Positions 7,345 to 17,546 are shown, counted from the first letter of the stretch. The stretch: 44,017 nucleotides of DNA from an uncultured Porphyromonadaceae bacterium (GCA_948467675.1 CAOKFI010000023.1:1-44017); one strand, 5' to 3'. The notes: a model not told the origin generated them from the letters alone. Numbers and translations are program-made.

Positions 7345-8058
7345 TTATGCCATATCACTATCTGTTGTTTCTGTAGTTTCAGCGAAATCGCCGGTATTTA
7401 TGGCTGAAAAGCATTTATCTTCACATCGGAATATACGCCCGGGCATTTCTTCCACAAGTGCCATATTGTGTGTTGCCATAATCACGGCTGTACCCGCATC
7501 TGCGATGGCTCGCAGATGAACCACTATCTGCTGGCTCGTAGCCGGATCCAGATTGCCTGTAGGCTCATCCGCCAATAAGAGCTTAGGCTTGTTAAGTAAT
7601 GCGCGGGCTATGACAATGCGTTGCTGTTCGCCTCCTGACAGTTCATGAGGCATCTTGTATGATTTATTAAGCATGCCCACTTCTTTGAGGACTTCTTCGA
7701 TACGGCCATCTATTTCATCCCGGCTTTTCCATCCTGTGGCATCAAGCACGAATTTAAGATTCTCGTAAACACTCCTGTCGGTAAGCAACTGGAAATCCTG
7801 AAATACAATTCCTATCTGACGCCGCAACATAGGGATATCGCGACGACGAATGGCTCGAAGATCATAATCGAATACCCGTGCTGTTCCGTTCTCGATCGGG
7901 ACTTCGGCATACATAGACTTGAGAAGACTGGATTTGCCGCTTCCGACTTTACCGATCAGATACACGAATTCTCCCGGTTCGAGGCTGAAGTCGACATGCT
8001 TGAGAACTACATGTTCTTTACGCAGAATCTCTACGTCGTGGTAACTTACAATGCTCAT
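7345..8058 (-). CDS. ftsE: FtsE-like ABC transporter ATPase
   Basis: This 237-residue ABC ATPase has Walker A (GKVGSGKSS, about residues 36-44), Q-loop FQDFQLL, signature [15 protein letters not shown], Walker [13 protein letters not shown] and H-loop ATHN. The overall sequence resembles FtsE, which with the membrane protein FtsX drives cell-wall hydrolases at division. No ftsX is adjacent, which in my recollection is common in Bacteroidetes. It lies 19 bp after hisIE and is probably read from the his operon. A lipoprotein-export or other MacB/LolD-like ATPase is a less likely alternative. Confidence 0.8.
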   Translation of the reverse strand: MSIVSYHDVEILRKEHVVLKHVDFSLEPGEFVYLIGKVGSGKSSLLKSMYAEVPIENGTARVFDYDLRAIRRRDIPMLRRQIGIVFQDFQLLTDRSVYENLKFVLDATGWKSRDEIDGRIEEVLKEVGMLNKSYKMPHELSGGEQQRIVIARALLNKPKLLLADEPTGNLDPATSQQIVVHLRAIADAGTAVIMATHNMALVEEMPGRIFRCEDKCFSAINTGDFAETTETTDSDMA

Positions 8059-8077
8059 GAGAAATGTCCGTTAATAC

Positions 8078-8674
8078 TTATTCTTTGTGTCGCTTGACGA
8101 GTTCTTCGGCAAGTTCTTCGATGCGATGACCTTTCGATGTAAGCAATACTATCAGGTGATATATAAGGTCACTTGCTTCGTAGATCAACCGGTCATCTGT
8201 TCCGTTGGTCGCTTCTATTACTGTTTCGACAGCTTCTTCTCCGACTTTCTGTGCCATACGGTTTATACCCTTTCTGAACAGACTTGTGGTATATGATCCT
8301 TCAGGCATTTCCGCGTAGCGCCGGCTTATGAAGTCCTGAAGATAGCGGAAAAACTCTACACCCCATTCGTTGGGAGTGTCAAAACATGTGTCTGATCCGG
8401 TATGGCATACCGGGCCTACAGGTATTGCCTGAACAAGCAAAGTATCGTGGTCGCAATCCTCGGATATGGAAACTACATTTAGGAAATTGCCGCTTTGCTC
8501 TCCTTTGGTCCATAACCGGTTTTTAGTTCTGCTAAAGAATGTCACCTTGCCGGTTTCGACGGTCATGTCGTATGCTTCGCGGTTCATAAAGCCCAGCATC
8601 AATACATTTTTTGTGCGGCTGTCCTGGATGATTGCGGGAACCAGGCCCTGCATTTTGTCGAAATCTATGCTCAT
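8078..8674 (-). CDS. hisI: Bifunctional phosphoribosyl-AMP cyclohydrolase / phosphoribosyl-ATP pyrophosphatase
   Basis: This enzyme carries out steps 2 and 3 of histidine synthesis. The 198 residues divide into an N-terminal cyclohydrolase and a C-terminal all-helical pyrophosphohydrolase. The cyclohydrolase has metal and catalytic motif DCDHDTLL and GPVCHTGSDTCF; the pyrophosphohydrolase has KVGEEAVETVIEA and SDLIYHLIVLL. The reading frame is open 74 codons further upstream, but those codons overlap hisF and encode an Arg/Cys-rich sequence foreign to the family. I therefore place the start at 8674 (MSIDFDKMQGL), 14 bp after the hisF stop. Confidence 0.95.
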   Translation of the reverse strand: MSIDFDKMQGLVPAIIQDSRTKNVLMLGFMNREAYDMTVETGKVTFFSRTKNRLWTKGEQSGNFLNVVSISEDCDHDTLLVQAIPVGPVCHTGSDTCFDTPNEWGVEFFRYLQDFISRRYAEMPEGSYTTSLFRKGINRMAQKVGEEAVETVIEATNGTDDRLIYEASDLIYHLIVLLTSKGHRIEELAEELVKRHKE

Positions 8675-8688
8675 AGTTACTTGTCGTT

Positions 8689-9447
8689 TTATACTCGCAC
8701 CGGTATATGATGCTGCGTAAGATAATTTTTTAATGATAGAATATTCATTTCTCCAGAGTGAAATATGCCGGCGGCAAGAGCGGCATCGGCATAGCCCTCG
8801 GTAAATACTTCGGCGAAGTGGCTGAAAGCACCGGCACCGCCTGAAGCAATGACCGGTATTGAGAGGCTGTCGTGCAATTTTCTCAATGCTTCGCATGCGA
8901 ATCCCTGCCGCACACCGTCATGATCCATACTTGTGAACAGGATTTCTCCCGCTCCTCTTTGTTCGGCTTCATGTGCCCATTCGAACAATCCACGTTCTGT
9001 CGGTACCCGCCCGCCATTTACATAACAAGTCCAGACTCCGTCGTTGCCACAATGGGCGTCGATTGCTACAACGCAGACCTGGCGGCCGAAACGCGATGCG
9101 ATTCCATTGATCAGCGACGGATTGCGCAATGCCGAGGAATTGATTGAGATTTTGTCGGCACCGGCGGCCAGAAGCCGCTCCACATCCGCAACTTCATTTA
9201 TTCCGCCGCCGACAGTGAACGGTATGTCGATCTCGGAAGCTACGCGGCGTACCATATCGGAAAACGTCTTGCGTCCTTCATGAGATGCCGTTATGTCAAG
9301 ATAGACCAACTCATCGGCACCTTCAAGACTATATTTCCGTCCAAGCTCCACTGGATCTCCGACTTGACGGAGATTTACGAAATTAGTGCCTTTGACTGTC
9401 ATGCCGTCCTTGACGTCGAGACAGGGTATGATTCTTTTTGCAAGCAT
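8689..9447 (-). CDS. hisF: Imidazole glycerol phosphate synthase, cyclase subunit
   Basis: HisF and HisH together convert PRFAR and ammonia from glutamine to IGP and AICAR. The 252-residue (beta-alpha)8 barrel has the catalytic aspartates in CLDVKDG (Asp11) and VVAIDAH (about 130). The phosphate-binding loops are FTVGGGI (78-84) and [13 protein letters not shown]. It has full family length and sits 6 bp after hisA. Confidence 0.97.
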   Translation of the reverse strand: MLAKRIIPCLDVKDGMTVKGTNFVNLRQVGDPVELGRKYSLEGADELVYLDITASHEGRKTFSDMVRRVASEIDIPFTVGGGINEVADVERLLAAGADKISINSSALRNPSLINGIASRFGRQVCVVAIDAHCGNDGVWTCYVNGGRVPTERGLFEWAHEAEQRGAGEILFTSMDHDGVRQGFACEALRKLHDSLSIPVIASGGAGAFSHFAEVFTEGYADAALAAGIFHSGEMNILSLKNYLTQHHIPVRV

Positions 9448-9453
9448 GACTTA

Positions 9454-10185
9454 TCAATGACATTTCAGGTTATATGCGGTTATTTCGTGAAGAGTAATGC
9501 GGTTCTCATATATAGCTTTACCGACGATAACCCCAGAGAGCCCATTTTCGCCAAGCCGATATATGTCGTCGATTGCAGAAACGCCTCCACTCGCGATTAG
9601 CTCCATGTCAGGGAAGCGGTCAAGCAAGGCGGTATACATATCGGTCGACGGGCCTGTAAGCATTCCGTCGACAGCGATATCGGTAGATATCACTTTTTTG
9701 ATGCCGCGGTTATAAAAATAGTCTATAAACTCGGCGATATCTGTGTCGCTGCCGGCCTGCCAGCCGTCAACCATGATTTTACCATCACGAGCATCAGCTC
9801 CCAGGATAATACGGCCAGCGCCATAGATCCCAAGCCATTTCAACATGGTTTCAGGAGATTTTACGGCTATACTTCCTCCGGTCACCATTGCGGCTCCTGA
9901 ATCGAAAGCTATGCGTATGTCATCGTCGGATTTGATACCGCCGCCAAAATCAACAGTAAGACCGGTTCTGACAACAATTCGTTCCAGTGTTTTGTAGTTG
10001 ACCACATGACTTGTGCGTGCGCCATCCAGATCGACCAAATGAAGTCTCCGACAGCCGGCATCCTCAAACCTCTTGGCTATATCCAATGGGTCATCGGCAT
10101 ATATTGTCTTTGCATCATAATCTCCCTGAGTCAGACGCACACATTTTCCGTCTATTATGTCTATGGCAGGAATAATCTCTATCAT
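9454..10185 (-). CDS. hisA: ProFAR isomerase
   Basis: This enzyme isomerises ProFAR to PRFAR, the substrate of HisF-HisH. The 243-residue barrel opens with IPAIDIIDGKCVRLTQGDY, in which Asp8 is catalytic. It carries HLVDLDGA (about residue 50), VDFGGGIK (phosphate site), GADARDG (second catalytic Asp) and a C-terminal LIASGGVSAIDDI. Its start overlaps the hisH stop by 4 bp, consistent with coupled translation. Confidence 0.97.
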   Translation of the reverse strand: MIEIIPAIDIIDGKCVRLTQGDYDAKTIYADDPLDIAKRFEDAGCRRLHLVDLDGARTSHVVNYKTLERIVVRTGLTVDFGGGIKSDDDIRIAFDSGAAMVTGGSIAVKSPETMLKWLGIYGAGRIILGADARDGKIMVDGWQAGSDTDIAEFIDYFYNRGIKKVISTDIAVDGMLTGPSTDMYTALLDRFPDMELIASGGVSAIDDIYRLGENGLSGVIVGKAIYENRITLHEITAYNLKCH

Positions 10186-10772
10186 AATTCAAGGAAACTT
10201 TTTAGGATCAGATGGCCTGTCCCGGCACTCTTTTCGGGATGAAACTGCGTCGCATAAAAATTGTCCCGGTGTAAAGCCGCGCTGAACGGGACTATATAGT
10301 CGGTTTCAGCAGCTGTCCACTGACATACGGGAGTATAGTAGCTGTGGACATAATACACATGACTGTTTTCCACTTCATGTGGAATAAATCCGTCTTTTAT
10401 ATCAGTCAAAGTATTCCAACCCATGTGGGGAATGCGCAATCCTGTACCAGCCGCATCAAATCCGCGGACATCAACATCAAAGATTCCGATACAATCCGTA
10501 TCACCTTCATCGGAATGACGGCACAGAAGCTGTTGTCCGATACATATACCGAGTACTGGTGCGGTTAGAGACTTTATTACCTGATCGAGTTTGCGTTCAC
10601 GCAGATATGCCATGGCAGATGCGGCTTCACCCACACCTGGAAATATGACCTTATCGGCGGCACGCAATGCCTCTGGAGAATCCGTCAGATGCGCTTCCAC
10701 ACCCAAACGGTGCAGTGCGCATAATACGGAGAAGTTGTTTCCTGCGTTGTATTTGACTATAGCAATTTTCAT
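10182..10772 (-). CDS. hisH: Imidazole glycerol phosphate synthase, glutamine amidotransferase subunit
   Basis: This class I glutaminase supplies ammonia to HisF. Visible in the 196 residues are the nucleophile Cys77 in LGICIGQQLL, the oxyanion region FPGVGEA (44-50) and the His-Glu pair in TQFHPEKS near the C-terminus. IPHMGWNTL and VYYVHSYY are also conserved. The first gene of the his group here, it starts 26 bp after purU. Confidence 0.96.
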   Translation of the reverse strand: MKIAIVKYNAGNNFSVLCALHRLGVEAHLTDSPEALRAADKVIFPGVGEAASAMAYLRERKLDQVIKSLTAPVLGICIGQQLLCRHSDEGDTDCIGIFDVDVRGFDAAGTGLRIPHMGWNTLTDIKDGFIPHEVENSHVYYVHSYYTPVCQWTAAETDYIVPFSAALHRDNFYATQFHPEKSAGTGHLILKSFLEL

Positions 10773-10798
10773 TCCAAACAGATAGGGTAGCTGTCCTG

Positions 10799-11677
10799 TC
10801 AGCTGAATACTACCGTTTTATTGTTGTAAGTTAATATTTTGTGCTGGATATGCTTTTCTACAGCTCTTGACAATACGATTTTCTCAAGATCGCGGCCTTT
10901 TTTTATCAGATCCGGGATCGTGTCTTTATGTGTGATCCGGACGATATCCTGTTCTATGATAGGCCCGGCGTCGAGTTCGGTCGTTACATAATGGCTTGTA
11001 GCTCCGATCAGTTTCACCCCGCGGTCAAATGCCGCATGGTATGGCTTGGCGCCGATAAATGCAGGAAGAAACGAATGATGGATATTTATGATCCGTTCCG
11101 GATATCTGCTGATAAACTCTTCAGACAGAACCTGCATGTACCGTGCAAGCACAATGAAATCGATATTATACCGATCCAGCAACTCGAACTCGCGTGCCTC
11201 CATCTCGACCTTATTGTCGCGATTGACAGGAATCACCTCAAACGGAATGCCAAACTGATCTCCGATCAATGACAGATTCGGATGATTGCTGATAATGACA
11301 GGAATCTCGACATTCCATTCCCCCGCCACATACCGCGCCAGCAGATCGTAAATGCAGTGCGACATTTTTGACACGAATATGGCCATACGCTGGGGCTGGG
11401 ATGAGAATGTGATACGGAATTTTACACCATAGCGCTGTCCGTACAGGGTGCTGAAATAGTCTGAGATCTTGTCTTTAGGTATTATAAAATGTTCCAGATC
11501 CCACTCTATGCGCATATAGAACACGCCGTTGACTTTGTCGACATACTGGTCGAGATACAGAATATTGCCGCCATTGGCGGTAATAAATTCTGTAATCACA
11601 GCTATTATGCCGGGAGTATCCGGACAGTGCACTACAAGTACAGCGGTGTCGGGTCTGTGGGATTCGTTGGATGCCAT
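10799..11677 (-). CDS. purU: Formyltetrahydrofolate deformylase
   Basis: This enzyme hydrolyses 10-formyl-THF to THF and formate, balancing one-carbon pools and providing formate for PurT-type purine synthesis. The 292 residues contain an N-terminal ACT domain (VLVVHCPDTPGIIAVITEFI, residues 13-32) and a C-terminal formyltransferase-like domain. That domain has the catalytic Asn-His in INIHHSFLPAF and Asp in TTELDAGPII. The neighbourhood makes metabolic sense: HisF-HisH releases AICAR, whose conversion to purines consumes 10-formyl-THF. It lies 19 bp after recQ. Confidence 0.95.
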   Translation of the reverse strand: MASNESHRPDTAVLVVHCPDTPGIIAVITEFITANGGNILYLDQYVDKVNGVFYMRIEWDLEHFIIPKDKISDYFSTLYGQRYGVKFRITFSSQPQRMAIFVSKMSHCIYDLLARYVAGEWNVEIPVIISNHPNLSLIGDQFGIPFEVIPVNRDNKVEMEAREFELLDRYNIDFIVLARYMQVLSEEFISRYPERIINIHHSFLPAFIGAKPYHAAFDRGVKLIGATSHYVTTELDAGPIIEQDIVRITHKDTIPDLIKKGRDLEKIVLSRAVEKHIQHKILTYNNKTVVFS

Positions 11678-11696
11678 TTTGCAATATAGACTTTTA

Positions 11697-13877
11697 TCAG
11701 TTGCCGAGTTCTGAAAGGAATTTTATTCTCACCAGACGGATTTCTTCTTCTGTATAGTCGCTGCCAAGTTCCTCAATGGCATCCTCCAGACGATCGCTCT
11801 CGCTCTCACGGAAATATTCAAATATGTCCTCCTGATGGTCATCGTCCATAATTTCATTGAGGAAATATCCGATATTTATTTTTGTTCCGGAGTATACTAT
11901 GGCCTCGATCTCATCAAGCATCTCATTGAATTCAAGCCCTTTTGAGTTTGCCAGTTCGTCAAGAGCTATCTTTCTGTCAATTCCTTGGATTATAGATATC
12001 TTTAGTTTGCTTTTGTTGGCGACACTGCGTACGCGCAGATCTTCCGGGCGTTCGATTTCGTTGTCGTCTACATGCCGTTTGATCACTTTGAGGAATTCTT
12101 CGCCATAACGCTTGGCTTTGCCAGCTCCTACTCCTGTGATATTCTGAAGTTCGTCCATCGATATAGGGTAGGTAGTAGCCATTGCCTCAAGCGATGGATC
12201 CTGAAATATGACGTATGGCGGCAAGGATAATTTCTTGGCAATCTTTTTCCGCAGATCCTTGAGGATGGAATATAGTTCAGGATCTACTGCGCATGATGAT
12301 CCTCCTTTAATTACGATTTCGTCCTCGTCTTCATTGAATTCGTTGTCCTCGACAATTTTAAACGATACCGGGGATGACAAGAACTTATGTCCTTTTGGAG
12401 TAACTTTCAGCAGACCGTAATTTTCTATATCCCGGGCTATATATCCAGCTATAATAGCCTGCCTTATCACGGCGTTGAGAGTTCGTTCGGAAGACGCCTC
12501 GGCACATCCGAATACTTCCAGTTCATCCTGACGGTATGATTTCACATCGTTTGTGGCATGACCAAGCATTACATCAATGATATGGTCTGTTTTGAATTTT
12601 TCTTTCAATGCGGTAATAGTCTCTATCACCGCGAGCAAATCTTCTTTTGCTTCCACTTGTTTTTTGGGCGTTAAACAATTATCGCAGTTCCCGCAATTAT
12701 CCGACGGATATTCTTCTCCGAAATAGTGAAGCAACGATTTCCTGCGACATACCGACGATTCAGCGTACGACGCTGTTTCAATAAGCAGTTGTTTGCCGAT
12801 CTCTTGCTCGGCTATCGGTTTGCCTTGCATGAATTTTTCCATTTTCTGCAGATCTTTTGCTGCATAAAACGTGATACATTGCCCTTCGCCTCCGTCGCGT
12901 CCGGCACGGCCTGTCTCCTGATAATACCCTTCAAGTGATTTGGGCATATCGTAGTGGATCACAAAACGTACATCCGGTTTGTCAATGCCCATACCAAATG
13001 CTATAGTAGCCACTATGACATCGACTTTTTCAAGTAGAAACGCATCCTGATTTGCCGTACGTGTCGCACTGTCCATGCCGGCATGATAGGGGAGAGCCTT
13101 TATGTTGTTGACCTGAAGCATTTCGGCAAGTTCTTCGACTCTTTTTCGGCTCAGGCAATATATAATGCCGGATTTTCCAGCCTGGCTCTTGATATATTTG
13201 ATTATATCCTTGTCGATAGACGCATTTTTCGGCCTGACCTCGTAATACAGATTGGTCCGGTTAAACGATGATTTGAAAACCACAGCATTCTGCATTCCAA
13301 GATTTTTTTGAATATCGTGCTGCACTTTAGGGGTTGCAGTGGCTGTCAGTGCTATTACCGGGCGATTGCCTATTTCGTTTATTATCGGGCGTATCCTTCG
13401 GTATTCCGGGCGGAAATCATGCCCCCATTCGGATATGCAGTGAGCTTCATCGACTGCATAGAATGATATGGGAACTGTTTTTAAAAATTCAATATTATCT
13501 TCTTTTGTAAGTGATTCGGGCGCTACGTACAGCAGCTTCGTTTTTCCCGAAACTATATCGTTCTTGACCTGGTCTATTGCTCCCTTGTTGAGTGATGAGT
13601 TGAGAAAATGCGCCACGCCATCATCCTCACTGAAATTGCGCATGGCATCTACCTGATTTTTCATCAGGGCAATAAGCGGCGATATCACAATGGCAGTTCC
13701 ATCCATAAGCAACGACGGCAACTGATAGCAAAGCGATTTGCCACCTCCTGTCGGCATTAAAACAAATGTGTCCTTTCCTTCAAGGAGAGCCGTGATAATA
13801 GCTTCCTGGTTACCCTTGAATTTGTCAAAGCCAAAATGTTTTTTAAGCTCTTCGATGAGAACTGATTTATTTACCAT
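11697..13877 (-). CDS. recQ: ATP-dependent DNA helicase RecQ
   Basis: This is a 3'-5' superfamily 2 helicase in recombination and fork repair. The 726 residues show motif I (MPTGGGKSLCYQLP, about 41), the DEAH box in VDEAHCISEWGHDFRPEY, motif VI QETGRAGRDG, and a zinc module (CRRKSLLHYF...CGNCDNC). An RQC winged helix and an HRDC domain near residues 535-605 (YVIFQDPSLEAMA, ITGVGAGKAKRYGEEF) follow. About 110 further residues, with an acidic helical tail, make it longer than E. coli RecQ; such an extension is usual in Bacteroidales as far as I recall. It begins 82 bp after clpX, where I see no terminator. Confidence 0.96.
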   Translation of the reverse strand: MVNKSVLIEELKKHFGFDKFKGNQEAIITALLEGKDTFVLMPTGGGKSLCYQLPSLLMDGTAIVISPLIALMKNQVDAMRNFSEDDGVAHFLNSSLNKGAIDQVKNDIVSGKTKLLYVAPESLTKEDNIEFLKTVPISFYAVDEAHCISEWGHDFRPEYRRIRPIINEIGNRPVIALTATATPKVQHDIQKNLGMQNAVVFKSSFNRTNLYYEVRPKNASIDKDIIKYIKSQAGKSGIIYCLSRKRVEELAEMLQVNNIKALPYHAGMDSATRTANQDAFLLEKVDVIVATIAFGMGIDKPDVRFVIHYDMPKSLEGYYQETGRAGRDGGEGQCITFYAAKDLQKMEKFMQGKPIAEQEIGKQLLIETASYAESSVCRRKSLLHYFGEEYPSDNCGNCDNCLTPKKQVEAKEDLLAVIETITALKEKFKTDHIIDVMLGHATNDVKSYRQDELEVFGCAEASSERTLNAVIRQAIIAGYIARDIENYGLLKVTPKGHKFLSSPVSFKIVEDNEFNEDEDEIVIKGGSSCAVDPELYSILKDLRKKIAKKLSLPPYVIFQDPSLEAMATTYPISMDELQNITGVGAGKAKRYGEEFLKVIKRHVDDNEIERPEDLRVRSVANKSKLKISIIQGIDRKIALDELANSKGLEFNEMLDEIEAIVYSGTKINIGYFLNEIMDDDHQEDIFEYFRESESDRLEDAIEELGSDYTEEEIRLVRIKFLSELGN

Positions 13878-13959
13878 GGTAATACGTGTTTAGGTCTGAC
13901 GAATTAAAATTTGCTTATGAGTCTTGTTACAGGTGATATGGGAATTAATGAACAGTTCT

Positions 13960-15204
13960 TTAAAGTGAGTTTGTCTCAAAGTGGGCGGACTGGAGTTTCT
14001 CCAAAGCATAGTCCTTGGTCACTTCGAATTCGGTGATACCCGAGGACGGGACTTCATACATAGCATCGACCATGATAGACTCGACGATCGAACGCAGGCC
14101 TCGTGCTCCGAGTTTGTATTCAATAGCTTTGTCTACTATAAGATCAAGTACCTCCGGCGCAAATGTAAGTGTAACGCCATCCATGGCAAACAATTTTTCG
14201 TATTGTTTTACAATAGCGTTGTTCGGCTCTGTCAGGACGCGTCGCAGAGCATTCCGGTCGAGGGGTTCCAGATGCGTAAGAATCGGCAGACGGCCTATGA
14301 TCTCCGGGATCAGTCCGAATGATTTCAGATCCTGAGGGGCTACATAGCGCAGATAGTTGTCACGCTGTATGCGCTGCTTTGCCGGATCGGTAGAGTAGCC
14401 TACCACATGGGTATTCAGCCTGTGTGCTATTTTCCGTTCTATACCATCGAATGCACCGCCACAAATGAACAATATGTTCTTTGTGTCGACAGGGATCATC
14501 TTCTGCTCCGGATGCTTACGTCCGCCTTGTGGAGGAACATTGACAATAGAACCCTCGAGCAATTTGAGCAATCCCTGCTGCACGCCTTCGCCACTTACAT
14601 CGCGGGTTATAGACGGATTGTCGCCTTTACGTGCTATTTTGTCGATCTCGTCGATAAACACGATACCTTTCTGAGCTTTCTCCACATCATAATCGGCAGC
14701 CTGGAGCAGGCGTGTCAGCAGACTCTCGATATCCTCTCCTACATAGCCGGCTTCAGTAAGAACAGTCGCGTCGACGATAGTGAACGGCACATTAAGCAGA
14801 CGGGCAATGGTTTTCGCAAGCAGCGTCTTACCGGTACCTGTAGGGCCTACCAGTATGATGTTGCTTTTTTCGATATCCACATCATCGTCTTTGTGCTGGG
14901 ACAGCCGCTTGTAATGGTTATATACAGCTACAGACAGATATTTTTTCGCATCGTCCTGGCCGATTACATACTGGTCAAGAAATGCATTTATCTCCCGTGG
15001 CTTTGGAATGTCGCTTAATGAGACTTCTGCATTTGCCGCATTCCGGGCTTTAGCCTCATCGCGGTACTGGTCAAGCATCTCATGTATCGAATCGACGCAT
15101 TCACTGCAAATATATGTTTCTTCCAGCGATGATGGGATAATGAGAGTATCTCTGCCGGCCGGGCGACCGCAGAAAGCGCATGTCACTGAGTTTTTTTTAG
15201 CCAT
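13960..15204 (-). CDS. clpX: ClpXP protease ATPase subunit ClpX
   Basis: This hexameric AAA+ unfoldase feeds proteins to ClpP. The N-terminal zinc-binding domain has Cys pairs CAFCGRP and YICSEC (residues 10-37). Walker A is [14 protein letters not shown] and Walker [30 protein letters not shown] and [11 protein letters not shown] are pore and ClpX-specific segments. The length of 414 residues is normal. It starts 12 bp after clpP and shares its transcript. Confidence 0.98.
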   Translation of the reverse strand: MAKKNSVTCAFCGRPAGRDTLIIPSSLEETYICSECVDSIHEMLDQYRDEAKARNAANAEVSLSDIPKPREINAFLDQYVIGQDDAKKYLSVAVYNHYKRLSQHKDDDVDIEKSNIILVGPTGTGKTLLAKTIARLLNVPFTIVDATVLTEAGYVGEDIESLLTRLLQAADYDVEKAQKGIVFIDEIDKIARKGDNPSITRDVSGEGVQQGLLKLLEGSIVNVPPQGGRKHPEQKMIPVDTKNILFICGGAFDGIERKIAHRLNTHVVGYSTDPAKQRIQRDNYLRYVAPQDLKSFGLIPEIIGRLPILTHLEPLDRNALRRVLTEPNNAIVKQYEKLFAMDGVTLTFAPEVLDLIVDKAIEYKLGARGLRSIVESIMVDAMYEVPSSGITEFEVTKDYALEKLQSAHFETNSL

Positions 15205-15216
15205 GTATTAACCGGA

Positions 15217-15891
15217 TTAGTGTTTGGCTTTGGCTAAAACCTCATCGATCATGCCGTATTCCTTGGCTTCCTGAGCTGTCATCCAATAGTCACGATCGCT
15301 GTCGCGCTCAACCTTTTCGAAGCTCATTCCTGAATGGTCTGCGATGATGGTATACAGTTCCTTTTTCAGTTTCTGGATTTCGCGGGCAGTAATCTCAATA
15401 TCGGATGCCTGTCCCTGGGCTCCACCCATGGGCTGATGGATCATCACACGGGAATGCTTCAATGCGAAACGTTTGCCGGCAGTTCCCGATACGAGAAGTA
15501 CCGCAGCCATCGATGCGGCCATACCGGTACAGATAGTGGCGACATCAGATGAAATATACTGCATTGTATCGTAAATGCCAAGGCCGGCATATACCGATCC
15601 TCCGGGTGAGTTGATATAGATGGATACATCCTTGCCTGGATCTGCCGAATCGAGATACAGCAGCTGAGCCTGAATGACATTTGCGGTATAGTCGTTGACA
15701 TCAGTACCAAGGAATATGATGCGATCCATCATAAGGCGGGAGAATACGTCCATCTGGGCGACATTGAGCTGACGTTCCTCGATGATGGTCGGCGATATAT
15801 AGCTTGAGGTTATGGACGAGGCATATTGATCAAGCGCCAGTCCGTTCATGCCTAAATGTTTTACGGCATAATTTCTAAAATCATTGTTCAT
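15217..15891 (-). CDS. clpP: ATP-dependent Clp protease proteolytic subunit
   Basis: This serine protease tetradecamer works with ClpX. The nucleophile is Ser127 in [11 protein letters not shown] and the His is at 152 in [39 protein letters not shown] forms the oxyanion strand. With 224 residues it has a roughly 20-residue N-terminal extension relative to E. coli, probably a propeptide. It has its own predicted promoter and is separated from tig by a strong terminator. Confidence 0.98.
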   Translation of the reverse strand: MNNDFRNYAVKHLGMNGLALDQYASSITSSYISPTIIEERQLNVAQMDVFSRLMMDRIIFLGTDVNDYTANVIQAQLLYLDSADPGKDVSIYINSPGGSVYAGLGIYDTMQYISSDVATICTGMAASMAAVLLVSGTAGKRFALKHSRVMIHQPMGGAQGQASDIEITAREIQKLKKELYTIIADHSGMSFEKVERDSDRDYWMTAQEAKEYGMIDEVLAKAKH

Positions 15892-15924
15892 ATATCTGGT
15901 TCCTATCTTTGGTAATTTCTAATC

Positions 15925-15957
15925 CAAAGTTACTATAAAAAAACGATAATACACAAT
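15925..15957 (-). promoter_or_regulatory. Predicted clpP promoter
   Basis: The minus strand carries TAACTTTG (15925-15932) with a degenerate -33 ATTG (15954-15957) 21 bp upstream. The predicted leader is about 30 nt. It lies just downstream of the tig terminator. Confidence 0.45.
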
Positions 15958-15993
15958 ACCGAATATTAAAAAACAGAGATGATCTCAAAAATA

Positions 15994-16041
15994 ATACATA
16001 AAAGAGGTGCCGTTTTTTATAGCGGCACCTCTTTTATGTAT
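15994..16041 (-). terminator. Strong terminator after tig
   Basis: A 19-bp perfect stem pairs 15994-16012 with 16023-16041 (inner sequence GAGGTGCCG/CGGCACCTC) around a 10-nt loop, and TATTTTTG follows on the minus strand. It lies 25 bp past the tig stop and isolates tig from clpP. Confidence 0.85.
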
Positions 16042-16065
16042 AGTTATCGTATGGACGATGATATA

Positions 16066-17424
16066 TTATGCTTCGCTTGCGATTTTCTGAAATTCTTCCA
16101 ATGAAACTTTTTTCTCGTCAACGGTAATAGCAGCCGAGATGGCCTCGAACAACTTGGCATCGCCTACCTGCTCAACGATACGGGGACGATACTCCTTGTC
16201 ATTGAGGATATGTTTTGCATAACCGTTGAGGGTTTCTTCGTCGAGATTGGTCATGCCATATTGAGCGAACTGACGTGCTGCGATATGTTTTGCGAAGTTC
16301 ATCATATCGTCTTCAGTGATCTGCACACCTTTGTTGGCGGCTATGCGCTCTTTGATGAGCTGCCATTTGAGAGACGATTCCATCTTGTCGTATTCTTCAT
16401 CGATATTGGCATCGTTGAGATCATCGCTCTGACGCATGAGCCATTTCTTGAGGAATGCCGACGGAAGCTGGAAATTGCCGAATTTTTCGGTGAGCAGTTT
16501 TCTTGCGTCATTCTGGAAGAGAGCCGACGAATTGGGGAGCAACTGGGTGGCAATGCTTTTGCGCATTGTGTCGAAATACTGCTCTTCGGTAGTTACAGTC
16601 TCACCATATACATTTTTGAAGAACTCCTCGTTATGTTCGGCGAGCTTCAGTCCTATGATCTCGGAGATCGCTATTTCGAAGTCGGCCTTGATGTCCGCAG
16701 CCTTGTCGCGATCTATGCCAAGCATTGATGCGAGTTCAACAGCATTGCCATTGCATGTAGCTGCAGGATTGAATACAACTTTGTCGCCGACTTTCTTGCC
16801 TTCGAATTTGGCGGCCTCATCTGCTGATGTGAAACGCCAGGGAGCGACTATGCCGTTGACAACCTGAATGGCGTCTTCCCCTTCTTTGATAGTACCGTCT
16901 TCATTAAGCTCCATGATAGCGCCTTTTACAAGCGCTTTTCCTTCATAGGCTTCTACGGGTACTTGCGCGCCAAAGCGCTCGCGGAACATTTTGTCCTGTT
17001 CCTGTACCATATCGTCGGTTACTTCGATAGTATAGAACGGGAGCGTGATATCTTTGGTCAGCTCTGCGTTGATTTCAGGAGCGAGACCAAGTTCGTATTC
17101 GAATGTGAAGTCTTTATTGTTGACAAGATCGAGTTCCTTGACCTCGACAGGCATAGGTTCGCCCAGGACAGCGAGTTTATTGTCCTGGATATATTTTACG
17201 ACTGCGTCGTACACTTCACGGTTTATCACATCGCTGGTTACCTGACGGCCAAAGCGACGTTTCAACTCATTGAATGGGATGTGGCCTTTACGGAATCCGG
17301 GTATTACATGGTTGCGGCCTATGTTTTTAAGTTCAGCGGCCACTTTTGTCTGATAATCGTTTTCTTCAACCGACACGGTGAGTTTCGCAGTCACGTCGTC
17401 GATCTTGGTCAATGTAACGTTCAT
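16066..17424 (-). CDS. tig: Trigger factor
   Basis: This ribosome-associated chaperone meets nascent chains. The 452 residues show the N-terminal ribosome-binding domain, including the signature loop GFRKGHIPFNELKRRFG (residues 43-59). The middle PPIase-like domain is divergent. The C-terminal helical arms (about 270-440) form the cradle. The sequence is diverged from E. coli Tig, as in most Bacteroidetes. Its place upstream of clpP-clpX is the conserved bacterial arrangement. Confidence 0.95.
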   Translation of the reverse strand: MNVTLTKIDDVTAKLTVSVEENDYQTKVAAELKNIGRNHVIPGFRKGHIPFNELKRRFGRQVTSDVINREVYDAVVKYIQDNKLAVLGEPMPVEVKELDLVNNKDFTFEYELGLAPEINAELTKDITLPFYTIEVTDDMVQEQDKMFRERFGAQVPVEAYEGKALVKGAIMELNEDGTIKEGEDAIQVVNGIVAPWRFTSADEAAKFEGKKVGDKVVFNPAATCNGNAVELASMLGIDRDKAADIKADFEIAISEIIGLKLAEHNEEFFKNVYGETVTTEEQYFDTMRKSIATQLLPNSSALFQNDARKLLTEKFGNFQLPSAFLKKWLMRQSDDLNDANIDEEYDKMESSLKWQLIKERIAANKGVQITEDDMMNFAKHIAARQFAQYGMTNLDEETLNGYAKHILNDKEYRPRIVEQVGDAKLFEAISAAITVDEKKVSLEEFQKIASEA

Positions 17425-17463
17425 ACTTAATTTTTATGCAGTAGTTTTTTATTTCTGACGTTA

Positions 17464-17480
17464 TCGGCACAGCATGCCGA
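17464..17480 (-). promoter_or_regulatory. Small hairpin in the tig leader
   Basis: TCGGCA (17464-17469) and TGCCGA (17475-17480) form a perfect 6-bp stem around a 5-nt loop, between the predicted tig promoter and its ATG (17424). Its role is unknown. Confidence 0.3.
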
Positions 17481-17493
17481 CTTTTTCAGCTTG

Positions 17494-17525
17494 CAAAATT
17501 AATCTTTAAATCCTAATGAGCCAAT
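17494..17525 (-). promoter_or_regulatory. Predicted tig promoter
   Basis: The minus strand has TAATTTTG (17494-17501), with ATTG in place of TTTG at 17522-17525, 20 bp upstream. The leader would be about 65 nt. Confidence 0.45.
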
Positions 17526-17546
17526 TTCACGGGCACATTTTTTGTA

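Noticed and set aside
8675-8896. 74-codon N-terminal extension of hisI
   Set aside because: It overlaps hisF and encodes Arg/Cys-rich sequence absent from the family; MSIDF at 8674 is the normal start.
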